A DNA stretch of 64,000 nt from Vannielia litorea (GCF_019801175.1 NZ_JAHVJR010000001.1:558001-622000); one strand, 5' to 3'; shown: positions 25,648-34,280, counted from the first letter of the stretch. The notes: generated from the letters alone by a model not told the origin. Numbers and translations are program-made.

Positions 25648-26297
25648 CTGGCGCCAAGGCCCACCGGGCAGCTCACGCCGGTGCCGCCGAGCCCGCAGTA
25701 ACCATTCGGGTTCTTGGCGAGGTACTGCTGGTGGTAATCCTCGGCAAAGTAGAAGTCCGGGGCCATCAGGATCTCGGTGGTGATCTTGCCCAACCCCTTG
25801 GCATCCAGCGCCCGCTGGTAGGCCTCCTTGGAGGCCAGCGCGGCGGCCTTCTGCGCGTCGCTGAACACGTATATGCCCGAGCGATACTGCGTGCCCCGAT
25901 CATTGCCCTGCCGCATCCCCTGGGTCGGGTTGTGGCCCTCCCAGAAGGCGGTGAGTAGCTCGTCGTAGCTCACCCGCGCCGGTTCAAAATGCAGGCGCAC
26001 CACCTCGTTGTGGCCGGTCTGGCCGGTGCAGACCTCCTCATAGGTGGCATTGGGCGTGAATCCGCCCGCGTAGCCCACCATTGTCAGCTCCACGCCGGGA
26101 ATCTGCCAGAACAGGCGCTCCACACCCCAGAAGCAGCCCATGCCGAACATGGCCGCCTCCTGCCCGGGCGGCACCGTCTTGGTCAGCGGTGCACCGGTGA
26201 GCTGATGGGTCTTTGCAGTGGGAATGGGCGCAATGCGCCCCGGCAGGGCCTCGCCTTCGCCCACCATCTGCGTCTTGTCGCGTCCGAATCCGAACAT
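25644..26297 (-). CDS. msrA: Peptide methionine-S-sulfoxide reductase
   Basis: A 217-residue oxidative-damage repair enzyme that reduces the S-epimer of methionine sulfoxide. The catalytic Cys is in the motif FGMGCFWGVE, preceded by the typical extension ALPGRIAPIPTAKTHQLTGAPL. Resolving Cys residues appear near the C-terminus (YCGLGGTGVSCPVG). No signal peptide, so cytoplasmic. It is coupled by ATGA to the acetyltransferase gene. A 7-bp-arm palindrome sits 29 bp upstream of the start. Confidence 0.95.
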   Translation of the reverse strand: MFGFGRDKTQMVGEGEALPGRIAPIPTAKTHQLTGAPLTKTVPPGQEAAMFGMGCFWGVERLFWQIPGVELTMVGYAGGFTPNATYEEVCTGQTGHNEVVRLHFEPARVSYDELLTAFWEGHNPTQGMRQGNDRGTQYRSGIYVFSDAQKAAALASKEAYQRALDAKGLGKITTEILMAPDFYFAEDYHQQYLAKNPNGYCGLGGTGVSCPVGLGAR

Positions 26298-26325
26298 GCT
26301 CGCCTCCCTCCTGGGGTTAATGGTC

Positions 26326-26344
26326 CGATGATATAGCATCATCG
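26326..26344. promoter_or_regulatory. Palindrome upstream of msrA
   Basis: CGATGAT-ATAGC-ATCATCG, perfect 7-bp arms, lies 29 bp in front of the msrA ATG and 31 bp after the MFS stop on the same strand. It could be an operator for msrA or the stem of a weak terminator for the MFS gene. Confidence 0.45.
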
Positions 26345-26374
26345 CCCCCGAGTTCATGTCTTTTGCCGCGATCG

Positions 26375-27604
26375 TTACTCTGCGGGCAAGGGCAACGCGG
26401 CGGAAAACCGCGTCTCGTTGCCCGGCGCCGGGTGGCGCGGGATCAGCAGGGCAAGGCACAGCGAGCCGCAGGCGATGCCCGCCGCGAGGGTAAAGACAGC
26501 GCCCGGCGAGATCACCCATAGGTAGCCCAGCAGCGCCGGCAGGAAAACGGCGGCAATGTGGTTGATGGTAAAGGCCACCGCCGCGGTGGGGGCAATATCG
26601 GCCGGGTCCGCGATCTTCTGGAAGTAGGTCTTGAGCGCAAGCGCGAGGGCAAAGAACAGATGGTCGATGACATAGAGTGCCGAGGCCAGCACCACGCCCC
26701 AGCCAAACCAGTAGATCCCGCCGTAGAGCGAGAACACGGCCACGAGGCCGGTGTATTCGAACACCAGTGCATTGCGCTCGCCCCATTTGCCCACCAGACG
26801 CCCCATCAGCGGGGCGAAGATCATGTTGGCGACGAGGTTGATCAGGAACAGCGCCGTGACCTCATGCACGTCGAAGCCGAAGCGCTCGACCATCATGAAG
26901 CCCGCGAACACGACGAAGATCTGCCGCCGCGCCCCGGCAAAGAACTGCAGCGCGTAGTAGAGCCAGTAGCGACGGCGTAGCACGAGGCGGGTGTTCTGCC
27001 GGTGCTCGCCCTCGAAGCGCGGAAAGGCGACGAGGCAGAACAGCGCGATGGCAGCACAAAGCCCACCCGAGACCCAATAGACCGTGGCGTAGGAGAGCGA
27101 GATCGCCTCCCACGTCAGCATGATCACCCCATAGGCCACCAGCGTCGAGGCCGAGCCCGCCGCCAGCAGCCAGCCCAGCATCTGCGGCGCCCGTTCGATC
27201 TTGAGAAACTGCAACTGGAGCGACTGGTTGACGGTCTCGAAATAGTGGAACCCGATGGAGCTGAGCATGGTGATCGTCAGGATGCCGCCCATGCTGGGGA
27301 ACTGCGCGGTGAGCGCGGTGGCCACACCCAGCAGCGCCAGCGAGATCAGACCAAGCACCTGCTCGCGAATGAAGATGATCAGCGCGATCACCCCCACGGC
27401 CAGAAAGCCCGGCACTTCGCGCACCGTATGCAGCCAGCCAATGTCCTGCCCGTCAAAGCCCGCGACCTCGATGACGAAGTTGTTCAGCAGCGCTGTCCAG
27501 GTGGCGAAGGCCAGCGGCATGGCCACCGCCATCAGGAACAGCAGCACCATCGGCTGGCGCCAACGCGGGAGGCGGTGGGCCTCACGGAGAGGAATCGTAT
27601 GCAT
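26375..27604 (-). CDS. Major facilitator superfamily transporter
   Basis: A 409-residue protein with about twelve hydrophobic segments. The order is MFS-like: an early helix (PMVLLFLMAVAMPLAFATW), a central cytoplasmic loop with basic residues (RFEGEHRQNTRLVLRRRY), and the A-like motif GRLVGKWGER in the second half. The family branch and substrate are not clear. No linked metabolic genes give a hint. It ends 78 bp upstream of msrA on the same strand, with a palindrome in between, so it is probably a separate unit. Confidence 0.8.
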   Translation of the reverse strand: MHTIPLREAHRLPRWRQPMVLLFLMAVAMPLAFATWTALLNNFVIEVAGFDGQDIGWLHTVREVPGFLAVGVIALIIFIREQVLGLISLALLGVATALTAQFPSMGGILTITMLSSIGFHYFETVNQSLQLQFLKIERAPQMLGWLLAAGSASTLVAYGVIMLTWEAISLSYATVYWVSGGLCAAIALFCLVAFPRFEGEHRQNTRLVLRRRYWLYYALQFFAGARRQIFVVFAGFMMVERFGFDVHEVTALFLINLVANMIFAPLMGRLVGKWGERNALVFEYTGLVAVFSLYGGIYWFGWGVVLASALYVIDHLFFALALALKTYFQKIADPADIAPTAAVAFTINHIAAVFLPALLGYLWVISPGAVFTLAAGIACGSLCLALLIPRHPAPGNETRFSAALPLPAE

Positions 27605-27650
27605 GAGTCACGCTTTACGCCCGGTTGCGGGCCTTGGGAAGAGTGGAGGG

Positions 27651-27705
27651 GGCAGGAGTGGGGGGTTCACACCCCCGTGGGAATATTTGCAGCAAGAAAA
27701 TGCGC
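27651..27705 (+). repeat. Dispersed GC-hairpin repeat, copy D
   Basis: Reads GCAGGAGTGGGGGGTTCACA, then CCCCCGTGGGAATATTTGCAG, then CAAGAAAATGCGCAGAGG. The outer blocks match copies B and C while the hairpin loop differs (GGGGG-GTTCACA-CCCCC), showing that pairing is conserved rather than sequence. It lies in the gap between the MFS and SLC13 genes. Confidence 0.7.
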
Positions 27706-27860
27706 AGAGGCGGTCATTTGCCCCGGCGGGTCGCCCAAGGCGGGCGGGGCAAGGGAATAGTGTCGAACTGGCTGGTGAGCGGGGCGGGCGGTGCGAAAGA
27801 GTTGGGCATGGGGGCCTCCGATTCGGGATGGAGGCCTATTGATGGGAGCTAAAGCTAACT

Positions 27861-29648
27861 TTAGGTCAAGGGCCAGATCAGCGGGATCAGCGCCGAGGCC
27901 AGCAGCCCGATGGTCAGGTTCAGCGGGATGCCCACTTTCATGAAGTCGGTAAAGCGGTAGCCGCCCGGCCCGTAGACCAGCATGTTCGTCTGGTAGCCGA
28001 TCGGCGTGGCGAAGCTGGCGGAGGCGGCCACCATCACGGCGATGACCAGCGGGCGCGGGTCATACCCCAGCGCGGCGGCCAGACCGATGGCGATGGGGGT
28101 GACCACCACCGCCACCGCGTTGTTGGAGACCAGCTCGGTGAGCACCGAGGTCAGCAGGTAGATCGCCCAGACGATGAAGAAGGGCGGCAACGTCTCCAGC
28201 GCCGGGGCGATGGCGGTGACGATGAGCTTGACCGCGCCGCTCTCTTCCAGCGCGGCCCCGACCGCGAGCATCGAGAAGATTAGCGCCAGCAGGCGACCAT
28301 CGACAAATGAGAAGGCCTCATCGGCGTCAATGCAGCGGGTGCCGAAGACCAGCGCCACCGCAAAAATCGAGAGCGCAAGGATCGGCGCGATGCCAAAGGC
28401 GGCAAGGCCGACGATGCCCAACAGCGCGATGATGGCGATCGGCGCTTTCTGGCGGCGAAAAGCGCGGCCCGTGGGGGCGGCCACGTCAACGAGATCCATG
28501 TCGTCAGCAAGGCGCTGAATGTCGGCGGGCGATCCTTCCAGCAGCAGCGTGTCGCCCACCCGCACCACGAGGTCATCCAGCTGTCGCCCGATGTTCTGGT
28601 TCCGCCGATGTACGGCCAGCGGATACACACCGTAGCGGCGACGCAGACGCAGGGTGCCGAGGCTGCGGCCCACCATCCGGGCGCCCGGCGTGATCAGCAC
28701 CTCCACCGTCGTCGTCTCGACCGACGACAGCTTGTCGACCATGCGCACCTGCTTGCTCTCCTGCAGGCTCAGCAGCTCCGACATCTGGCTGCGCAGCACC
28801 ACCCGGTCGCCCGCCTCCAGCACCACATCGCCCATGTTCCGCCGCAGCGAGGCATCGCCGCGCAGCACGTCGACCAAGCGCACGCCCTCGCGCTTGAAGG
28901 CATCCACCTCGCCGGGCTTTTGCCCGATCAGCGGGCTGTCTTCCGGCAGGGCGACCTCGGTGAAGAACTTGCGCCGCGCCGAGTCTCCGCCCGAGAGCAG
29001 GTTCGCCATGCTGGCACGGTCGGGCAGGATGCGGGGCGCGATGAAGCGCAGGTAGAGCATGCCCCATGCCACGAGGATCACCGCCAGCGGCGTGACCTCG
29101 AAAATCCCGAAAGGGTCCAGCCCGTTGGCGCGGGCCACACCATCGACCAGCAGGTTGGTGGAGGTGCCGATGAGGGTGAGCGTGCCGCCGAGAATGGCGG
29201 CATAGCTGAGCGGAATCAGCAGCTTGGAGGCCGAAAGGTTCATCGTGCGGGCGAGTTGCACGAAGACCGGGATCATCACCACCACCACCGGCGTGTTGCT
29301 GACAAAGGCCGAGGCCACCACCACGAAGGCGATCATCGCCCCCACCGCCAGCGCGGGCCGGGTGCTGGCGTTTCGGTCGGCCACCTGGGTGAACCAGTCG
29401 AGCGCGCCGGTGCGCACCAGCGCCCCCATCACGAGGAACATCGCCGCAATGGTCCAGGGCGCCGGGTTGGCCAGCACCGCGCGGGCCTGGGTGTAGGGCA
29501 GCACGCCCGACAGCATCAGCACCGCCACGCCGAGGATGGCCACCACCTCGGGCGGGTAACTCTCGCGAATGAATAGGAGAAACATCGCGCCCACGACGGC
29601 CAGCGCAAAGATGGCGTCCCAGGGCGGGGCGAGTGTGATCAGGTCCAT
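27861..29648 (-). CDS. SLC13-family permease with two TrkA-C domains
   Basis: A 595-residue inner-membrane permease of the divalent-anion/sodium symporter superfamily. The N-terminal transport half (FVSNTPVVVVMIPVFVQLAR; GTLTLIGTSTNLLVDG) is followed by two cytoplasmic TrkA-C (RCK_C) modules at about residues 215-390 (EVALPEDSPLIGQ ... DRVVLRSQ; VLITPGARMVGRSLG ... DTLLLEGSP), then the second transport half (LTELVSNNAVAVVVTPIAIGLA). Anion specificity (sulfate, dicarboxylate) is unknown. It is monocistronic; the start MDLITLAPPWDAIFAL fits the family. Confidence 0.88.
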   Translation of the reverse strand: MDLITLAPPWDAIFALAVVGAMFLLFIRESYPPEVVAILGVAVLMLSGVLPYTQARAVLANPAPWTIAAMFLVMGALVRTGALDWFTQVADRNASTRPALAVGAMIAFVVVASAFVSNTPVVVVMIPVFVQLARTMNLSASKLLIPLSYAAILGGTLTLIGTSTNLLVDGVARANGLDPFGIFEVTPLAVILVAWGMLYLRFIAPRILPDRASMANLLSGGDSARRKFFTEVALPEDSPLIGQKPGEVDAFKREGVRLVDVLRGDASLRRNMGDVVLEAGDRVVLRSQMSELLSLQESKQVRMVDKLSSVETTTVEVLITPGARMVGRSLGTLRLRRRYGVYPLAVHRRNQNIGRQLDDLVVRVGDTLLLEGSPADIQRLADDMDLVDVAAPTGRAFRRQKAPIAIIALLGIVGLAAFGIAPILALSIFAVALVFGTRCIDADEAFSFVDGRLLALIFSMLAVGAALEESGAVKLIVTAIAPALETLPPFFIVWAIYLLTSVLTELVSNNAVAVVVTPIAIGLAAALGYDPRPLVIAVMVAASASFATPIGYQTNMLVYGPGGYRFTDFMKVGIPLNLTIGLLASALIPLIWPLT

Positions 29649-29765
29649 GTGGCTGCTGCGTTGCCCATATCGGCGCGATATTAACCGCCGGGTGCAGCGA
29701 GGCAAGCGGCGAGTGGCTCGCCGCCGCCGCTTGACCGGCAGGGGCCTTCGCGCAAGGCTCGCGCC

Positions 29766-30188
29766 ATGGCCCGCCGCGCCGAATTTCTCCTCCGGGCCGA
29801 GCCCTTCGCCACCCGGCTGACCTTCATGGTCCACCGCCCCTGCACCGCTTCGGGCGGCACTTGCCCGTGGTTCGAGGCCACCCGCTACGACCCGCCCCGC
29901 CCACGCCTCGCCGGCGCGGCGGAGCGGCTTGTCTGGCGGGTAGAGGATGGCGCGGCGGAGTATCTCTTCACCTCGCCTGAAGAACTGGACCACTTCCGCG
30001 CGGTCTGGGGCGCACGCATTCTGCCACGCCCCCGCGCGCTGGCGCAGGCCCGTGGCATGGCGGCGATTAACGGGGTCTGGCTCTCGCGCATGGCCCAACC
30101 GGCATGGCCCCGCAGGCAGGCCCTGCTGCGCTGGATCGACGCACACGATGGCGCCTTCCGCGCCCGCATGGCGGACCTTGCGCCATGA
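29766..30188 (+). CDS. Conserved hypothetical, first gene of a three-gene overlap operon
   Basis: A 140-residue soluble protein (MARRAEFLLRAEPFATRLTF). It has a possible metal or redox pair (GGTCPWFEATRYD), a basic middle, and a tail with WPRRQALLRWIDAHDGAFRARMADL. No family recognised. Its stop overlaps the start of a DCC-family protein gene as ATGA, and that gene in turn overlaps a DUF4166 gene, so all three are co-translated and probably act together. The start is the first ATG, but no strong ribosome binding site is visible. Confidence 0.6.
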   Translation: MARRAEFLLRAEPFATRLTFMVHRPCTASGGTCPWFEATRYDPPRPRLAGAAERLVWRVEDGAAEYLFTSPEELDHFRAVWGARILPRPRALAQARGMAAINGVWLSRMAQPAWPRRQALLRWIDAHDGAFRARMADLAP

Positions 30189-30634
30189 GCCGGGTGCAGG
30201 ATCTGCCCGCGCCTCTGGCTGCCCGTCTGAAAGGGACCGATCTCATCGTCTTCGATGGCGATTGCGTCCTCTGCACCGGGTTCTTCCGCTTCATGCTGAA
30301 GCACGACCGGCAGGCCCGCTTCCGCTTCGCCACCGCGCAATCGCCCCTCGGGCAGGCGCTCTATGCGGCACTGAACATGCCGCTGGACGATTACGAGACC
30401 AACCTCGTCCTCACCGGCGGCCGCATCCACACCCACCTCGATGCCTTCGCCGCCGCGATGGCGGCACTCGGCTGGCCGTGGCGGGCGCTGGCCGTCTGTC
30501 GCTGGCTCCCCGGTCCGGTCAAACGCCCGCTCTACCGGCTGATCGCCCGCAACCGTTTTCGCCTCTTTGGCCGCCGCGACACCTGCTACCTGCCCACGCC
30601 CGAGGTTCGCGCCCGCTTCATGGAGGCACCATGA
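30185..30634 (+). CDS. DCC-family (DUF393) thiol-disulfide oxidoreductase-like protein
   Basis: A 149-residue thioredoxin-fold-like protein with the family motif VFDGDCVLCTGF (DxxCxxC) near residue 25 and the paired downstream block RFRFATAQSPLGQAL. The C-terminal region (RLIARNRFRLFGRRDTCYLPTPEVRARF) is typical of the family. Its start overlaps the previous stop and its own TGA overlaps the DUF4166 start. Redox activity is inferred from the CxxC motif; partner unknown, with the two overlapping neighbours as the obvious candidates. Confidence 0.85.
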   Translation: MSRVQDLPAPLAARLKGTDLIVFDGDCVLCTGFFRFMLKHDRQARFRFATAQSPLGQALYAALNMPLDDYETNLVLTGGRIHTHLDAFAAAMAALGWPWRALAVCRWLPGPVKRPLYRLIARNRFRLFGRRDTCYLPTPEVRARFMEAP

Positions 30635-31140
30635 CCTCCCCCTTCGCCGAAGCTCTCGGAGCCGATTTCACCCGCCTGCCGCCCGCCGTGCAGGCGCTCC
30701 ATGCCGGGCCGGGGCGCTGGGCGGGGCAGGCGGAGGTCACCCGCGGCAGCCACCCGCTGGCCCGTCTCGGGCTGGCGCTCGGGCACTTCCCGCCCGCGGG
30801 CCGGGGGCCAGTCACGGTGGAAATCGCGCCCGAAGGGCAGGGCGAGGCGTGGGTCCGCCGCTTTGGCACCCACGAGATGCGCTCGCATATCGCCCCCGGC
30901 CCGGTGGAGAGGATCGGCGCGATCACCGTGGCGCTTCGGCTCACCGCCGACCCGGAGGGCATCTCCATCGCCATCGACAGCACCCGCGCCTTCGGCCTGC
31001 CCATACCCGGCTGGCTCGCCCCGCGCTCCATTTCCCGCGAAGGGGTGGACGCGCAGGGCCGCTTCACCTTCGACATCGGCGCCCGCCTGCCGGGCGGCGC
31101 GCTGCTGATCCGCTATACTGGCTGGCTCGCCCCGGCTTGA
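30631..31140 (+). CDS. DUF4166 protein
   Basis: A 169-residue protein recognised as DUF4166 from FAEALGADFTRLPPAVQALH, GRWAGQAEVTRG, WVRRFGTHEMRS and the ending GALLIRYTGWL. No signal peptide or membrane segment. The domain is often fused to or next to epimerase/saccharopine-reductase-like proteins and has no known activity. Here it is the third gene of an ATGA-chained operon with a DCC protein. The start is fixed by the overlap ATGA at 30631. Confidence 0.8.
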   Translation: MTSPFAEALGADFTRLPPAVQALHAGPGRWAGQAEVTRGSHPLARLGLALGHFPPAGRGPVTVEIAPEGQGEAWVRRFGTHEMRSHIAPGPVERIGAITVALRLTADPEGISIAIDSTRAFGLPIPGWLAPRSISREGVDAQGRFTFDIGARLPGGALLIRYTGWLAPA

Positions 31141-31217
31141 CCGGCCCCCGCGCTCTGCCCGACACTGGCCGCGTTCAAACCCGCCCCATTGACCATCTGC
31201 CATTTCGAGAGCCCGCC

Positions 31218-32120
31218 ATGCCCCGCCTTTCTGCCGTTCTGCCCGCCCTGTTTTTTGCCGCCACCCCCGCCGTGGCCGACTGTATCACCGCCGCCGAGAG
31301 CTTTCTGATGTGCAAGACCGGGGGCGGCGCCAAGGAGATGCGCGCCTGCTGGGGGCCGGGCAACGCGGGCTACCAATACGGTCCGGAGGGCGGCACCCCC
31401 GAACTGGCTCTTTCGGTGCCGCTCGCGGAGCTGGATTTCATCCCTTGGGCCGGCGTGAGCAATTTGATCTGGGAAGAGGCGAACTTCCTGAACGGCGATG
31501 TGCAATACTCCGTCTGGCACCGGATTGACCGAACCCCGGATGGCGACCCACCCGCCGCCGGAGTCACCGTGACCCGGGGCGACGAAACCCTCGCCGATCT
31601 GGAGTGTGACCCGGGCACCATCCGCGCCAACTTCGAAGGGCTCTACGAGGCCAAAACCGCCATTGGCCAGTGCTGGGAAGATTTTCGCTGGCAGGCCTGC
31701 GCGGCGCCCGCGGCCTCCGCCTGCCCGGTCGGGGCCACACCCTTCCTCGCCTGCACCACGGGCGGTGGGGCCAAGGCGGTTGCCGGATGCTTCGGCCCCA
31801 ACGGCGCGCATTACAGCTTCGGCCCCTCCGGCGCGGCCCCCGAACTTGCACTCACCACGCCGCTCCACATGCTTGAGTACACCCCCGCCGCCGAGCACCC
31901 CTCAGGGCAGGCCACCGCCGTCTTCTGGAACGGCAAAACAGGCTATGCCCTCTGGTCCACCGCAAACGGCGCGGGGGTGGAGGTGGTGCAGGGCGACTCT
32001 GCCCTCGCCACGCTCGATTGCGATCCGGGCAGCGCGCAGGTGAGCTTTGACGCGCTCGATGCCGCGATGGCGGCGCAAAACCTCTGCTTCGGCGGGTACC
32101 TGTGGTCACAGTGCAACTGA
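31218..32120 (+). CDS. Secreted protein with two tandem Cys-rich repeats
   Basis: A 300-residue exported protein (signal peptide MPRLSAVLPALFFAATPAVA). The mature part is an internal duplication: residues 22-168 and 169-300. Each copy has the pattern C-x9-11-C-(K/T)-TGGGAK-x4-C-(W/F)-GP, then Y-x-(Y/F)-GP-x-G-x2-PELAL, and closes with a C-D-P-G and a W-x-x-C block. Eight or more Cys in matching places imply several disulphides. I do not recognise the domain. Neighbours downstream are also small secreted proteins. Confidence 0.75.
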   Translation: MPRLSAVLPALFFAATPAVADCITAAESFLMCKTGGGAKEMRACWGPGNAGYQYGPEGGTPELALSVPLAELDFIPWAGVSNLIWEEANFLNGDVQYSVWHRIDRTPDGDPPAAGVTVTRGDETLADLECDPGTIRANFEGLYEAKTAIGQCWEDFRWQACAAPAASACPVGATPFLACTTGGGAKAVAGCFGPNGAHYSFGPSGAAPELALTTPLHMLEYTPAAEHPSGQATAVFWNGKTGYALWSTANGAGVEVVQGDSALATLDCDPGSAQVSFDALDAAMAAQNLCFGGYLWSQCN

Positions 32121-32202
32121 CCTCGGGCCACTGACGCGATTGTGCCCTGTGCGCCGCCGCCCCTCTGGGGTATTCTTGGCGCAACCGTCGAAAGGACAGC
32201 CC

Positions 32203-32595
32203 ATGCGCCGCGCCGCCCAAATCACCGCTCTTGCCGCCACCCTCCTCGCCACGCCCGCGCTCGCCGCAAGCTGGTTGGCGCCCAATGGCCACACCGTTGA
32301 CGGCGGGCCGCAAAACTTCGTGGTCCAGCCCATCGCCGGGGCGGGCAGCGCGGGCATCTTCTGCGCCGCGGCCAGCTACGCCGTCGAGCGGCTCGGGGCA
32401 GATCCGTCCGATGCCGTGGTGGTCAGCACCCCGCGCTCGGGCCGGATCGCCGGGCAGGGCGGCGAGACCGTCGGCTTCCGCCTCGATCCGGGCGCGGCAC
32501 CCGACCACGGGCTGATCCTCAAGACCTCGCGCCAAGGCGAGGCCGTGAGCGTCGCCCACGCTCGGGCCCTGTGCCGCGAGCACACTGGCCACTGA
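32203..32595 (+). CDS. Small exported hypothetical protein
   Basis: A 130-residue protein with a clear signal peptide (MRRAAQITALAATLLATPALA) and a mature domain of about 110 residues with two Cys (GIFCAAASYAV; RALCREH). AAAGGACAGCCC supplies the ribosome binding site. The mature part opens SWLAPNGHTVDGGPQNFVVQP. No family recognised; conserved spacing of the two cysteines suggests one disulphide. It sits in a run of four secreted-protein genes (31218-33024) all on the plus strand. Confidence 0.7.
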   Translation: MRRAAQITALAATLLATPALAASWLAPNGHTVDGGPQNFVVQPIAGAGSAGIFCAAASYAVERLGADPSDAVVVSTPRSGRIAGQGGETVGFRLDPGAAPDHGLILKTSRQGEAVSVAHARALCREHTGH

Positions 32596-32730
32596 GCTGC
32601 GGCCACTGACTAGCGGCCACCGACAGGGCAACCTCAGAGCAACCGCTGACGCCCTCGTGACGCCGCGTGACGAAAGAAGCCCATCCATCGCAGGGAACCT
32701 GCCGCGCCCAAGCGGCGTTTCTTCTGCGAC

Positions 32731-33024
32731 ATGAAACAGATAGCTCCCCTCCTGCTCGCAACCTCCCTGGCCAGCCCACTGGCCGCGAGTCCCTTCATCG
32801 ACTACCCGGACGACCCCGGCATGCCGACCGACGAAGTGGTCGAAATTGTCGTGGCGCCCGAGGATCTGGCCCGCTGCCAAGCCACGCTGGCAATGGTCAC
32901 CGGCGCGCCCGTGCTTGCGCCCGAAGCCGAAACGCTCCAGACCGTGGCCCATGACGCCATCGAAGAGCCGCAGCTTCCCGTCGCCACTTGCGTGACTGAG
33001 CCGCGCCCGCGCCCCAACTCCTGA
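32731..33024 (+). CDS. Small exported hypothetical protein
   Basis: A 97-residue protein with an N-terminal signal peptide (MKQIAPLLLATSLASPLAAS) and a short acidic mature part with two Cys (LARCQATL; VATCVTEP), rich in Pro, Glu and Val. No family recognised. The upstream gap (32596-32730) contains an imperfect direct repeat, GCGGCCACTGAC followed by GCGGCCACCGAC. The gene is convergent with the dioxygenase-like gene at 33047. Confidence 0.6.
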   Translation: MKQIAPLLLATSLASPLAASPFIDYPDDPGMPTDEVVEIVVAPEDLARCQATLAMVTGAPVLAPEAETLQTVAHDAIEEPQLPVATCVTEPRPRPNS

Positions 33025-33046
33025 CCGTACCTGCGCCCGGCGGGCT

Positions 33047-33709
33047 TCAGGCGGCAACCCCCGCCACAAGGCTGGCCTGAAGCCCCCGGTCCGCGTTCTT
33101 CACCGCCGCAACGGCCCCGTCCCCCGCGCCTTGCGCGATCCGGTCGGTCTCGTTGCGGCGATCTCGCGTGCCGCGCCCGCCATAGGCCGCGACCTTCTCA
33201 TAGACTTGGTCCGTGACCGCCTCCGGTAAAAACAACTGCGAGGTCAGCACCTCGCGGCTGTTGAGCCACACCTTGTAATGCACATGCACCGCACGGCCCC
33301 GGTACCAGCCCGGGTAGATCGTGTTGAACCGCGCCACCCCGCCCGCGCCTGTCACCTGCGTGCCCCGCATAAAGGTCTCGCCCGCCGTGTTCTCCCGCGC
33401 ATACCCCGAGTAGCGCCCGGTGGCATCGCAATGCCAAATGTCCACCCGCGCGCCCTCCATCGGGCGGCAGTCGGCATCCACCACCTGAAGGGCGAGCGCC
33501 AGTGGCAGGCCGGGCAACCCCTCGGTCACATCGGCGCGGATCAATCCGGGGTCGATGTAATACGGCCCCTCGGTCGTCGCCCGCTGGATGAGGCAGACAT
33601 TGCCGGTGATCAGCCCCGCCTCCTGCGCCAGCGCGGCGCGGGTGGCGAGCGCCGAGAGCGGCAGGGCGGCGAGGGTGGTGAGCATCTGGCGGCGGCTGAG
33701 GGCGGGCAT
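33047..33709 (-). CDS. Tat-exported intradiol dioxygenase-like protein
   Basis: A 220-residue protein. A twin-arginine leader (LSRRQMLTTLAALPLSALATRAALAQ) precedes an intradiol ring-cleavage dioxygenase fold. The four ferric ligands expected for protocatechuate 3,4-dioxygenase are visible: Tyr in TEGPYYIDP, Tyr in YPGWYRGR and two His in AVHVHYKVW. The lineage is the secreted dioxygenase-like branch rather than the cytoplasmic PcaG/PcaH pair. AAGGAGACAGCC supports the start at 33709. Activity on catechols is plausible from the complete ligand set but unproven. Confidence 0.85.
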   Translation of the reverse strand: MPALSRRQMLTTLAALPLSALATRAALAQEAGLITGNVCLIQRATTEGPYYIDPGLIRADVTEGLPGLPLALALQVVDADCRPMEGARVDIWHCDATGRYSGYARENTAGETFMRGTQVTGAGGVARFNTIYPGWYRGRAVHVHYKVWLNSREVLTSQLFLPEAVTDQVYEKVAAYGGRGTRDRRNETDRIAQGAGDGAVAAVKNADRGLQASLVAGVAA

Positions 33710-33807
33710 GGCTGTCTCCTTGCTGGCAGGTATCACTATCTAACGCGCCGCGCCGCGATTTCCGCCGCCGCTTGCCATGCGCTTGCCGCCCGCGCATCCT
33801 TCCGCCC

Positions 33808-34224
33808 ATGCAGACCACCTTCACCATAGGCACCCGCGGCCCCGGCCTCACGATGTTCACCGGGGAGGTCGCCCGTTGGCTCGAGGGCGCCGGAGACGGG
33901 CTTTTGACCCTGCTTGTCCGCCACACCTCCTGCTCGCTGCTGATCCAGGAAAATGCAGACCCCGATGTGCGGGTGGATCTGACCGAGTTCTTCCACCGCC
34001 TCGTGCCCCCCGCAGACGACTATTCGATGAGCTACCTCACCCACGTGCTTGAAGGGCCGGATGACATGCCCGCCCACCTCAAGGCCGCGCTGTTGCCGGT
34101 CTCGCTACAGATCCCGGTGCAGGGCGGCCGGATGCGGCTGGGCACGTGGCAGGGCATCTACCTGTTCGAGCATCGCACCGCGCCGCACCGCCGCGAGGTC
34201 GCCGCCCATTTCGCGCCAGATTGA
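33808..34224 (+). CDS. YjbQ/UPF0047-family protein
   Basis: A 138-residue protein of the YjbQ family, some members of which have a weak thiamine-phosphate-synthase activity as a secondary function. Family blocks include TRGPGLTMFTGEV, RHTSCSLLIQENADPDVRVDL, DDYSMSYLTHVLEG and DDMPAHLKAALL...LGTWQGIYLFEHR. The conserved His and Asp residues are present. It is divergent from the dioxygenase-like gene and is followed by a 240-bp gap with a CtrA-like box and phased repeats. Confidence 0.9.
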   Translation: MQTTFTIGTRGPGLTMFTGEVARWLEGAGDGLLTLLVRHTSCSLLIQENADPDVRVDLTEFFHRLVPPADDYSMSYLTHVLEGPDDMPAHLKAALLPVSLQIPVQGGRMRLGTWQGIYLFEHRTAPHRREVAAHFAPD

Positions 34225-34233
34225 GCAGCCTTC

Positions 34234-34249
34234 TTAACCCTGCGTTAAT
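34234..34249 (+). promoter_or_regulatory. CtrA-like box between yjbQ and nrdR
   Basis: TTAACC-N5-TTAAT (TTAA-N7-TTAA) matches the full CtrA consensus of alphaproteobacteria, and a further TTAA half-site follows at 34252. It lies 10 bp after the yjbQ stop, 32 bp before the phased repeat and 216 bp before nrdR. Binding is inferred from the motif. Confidence 0.5.
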
Positions 34250-34280
34250 GGTTAATGCGCAGGTCATGCTGCACTGCGGT

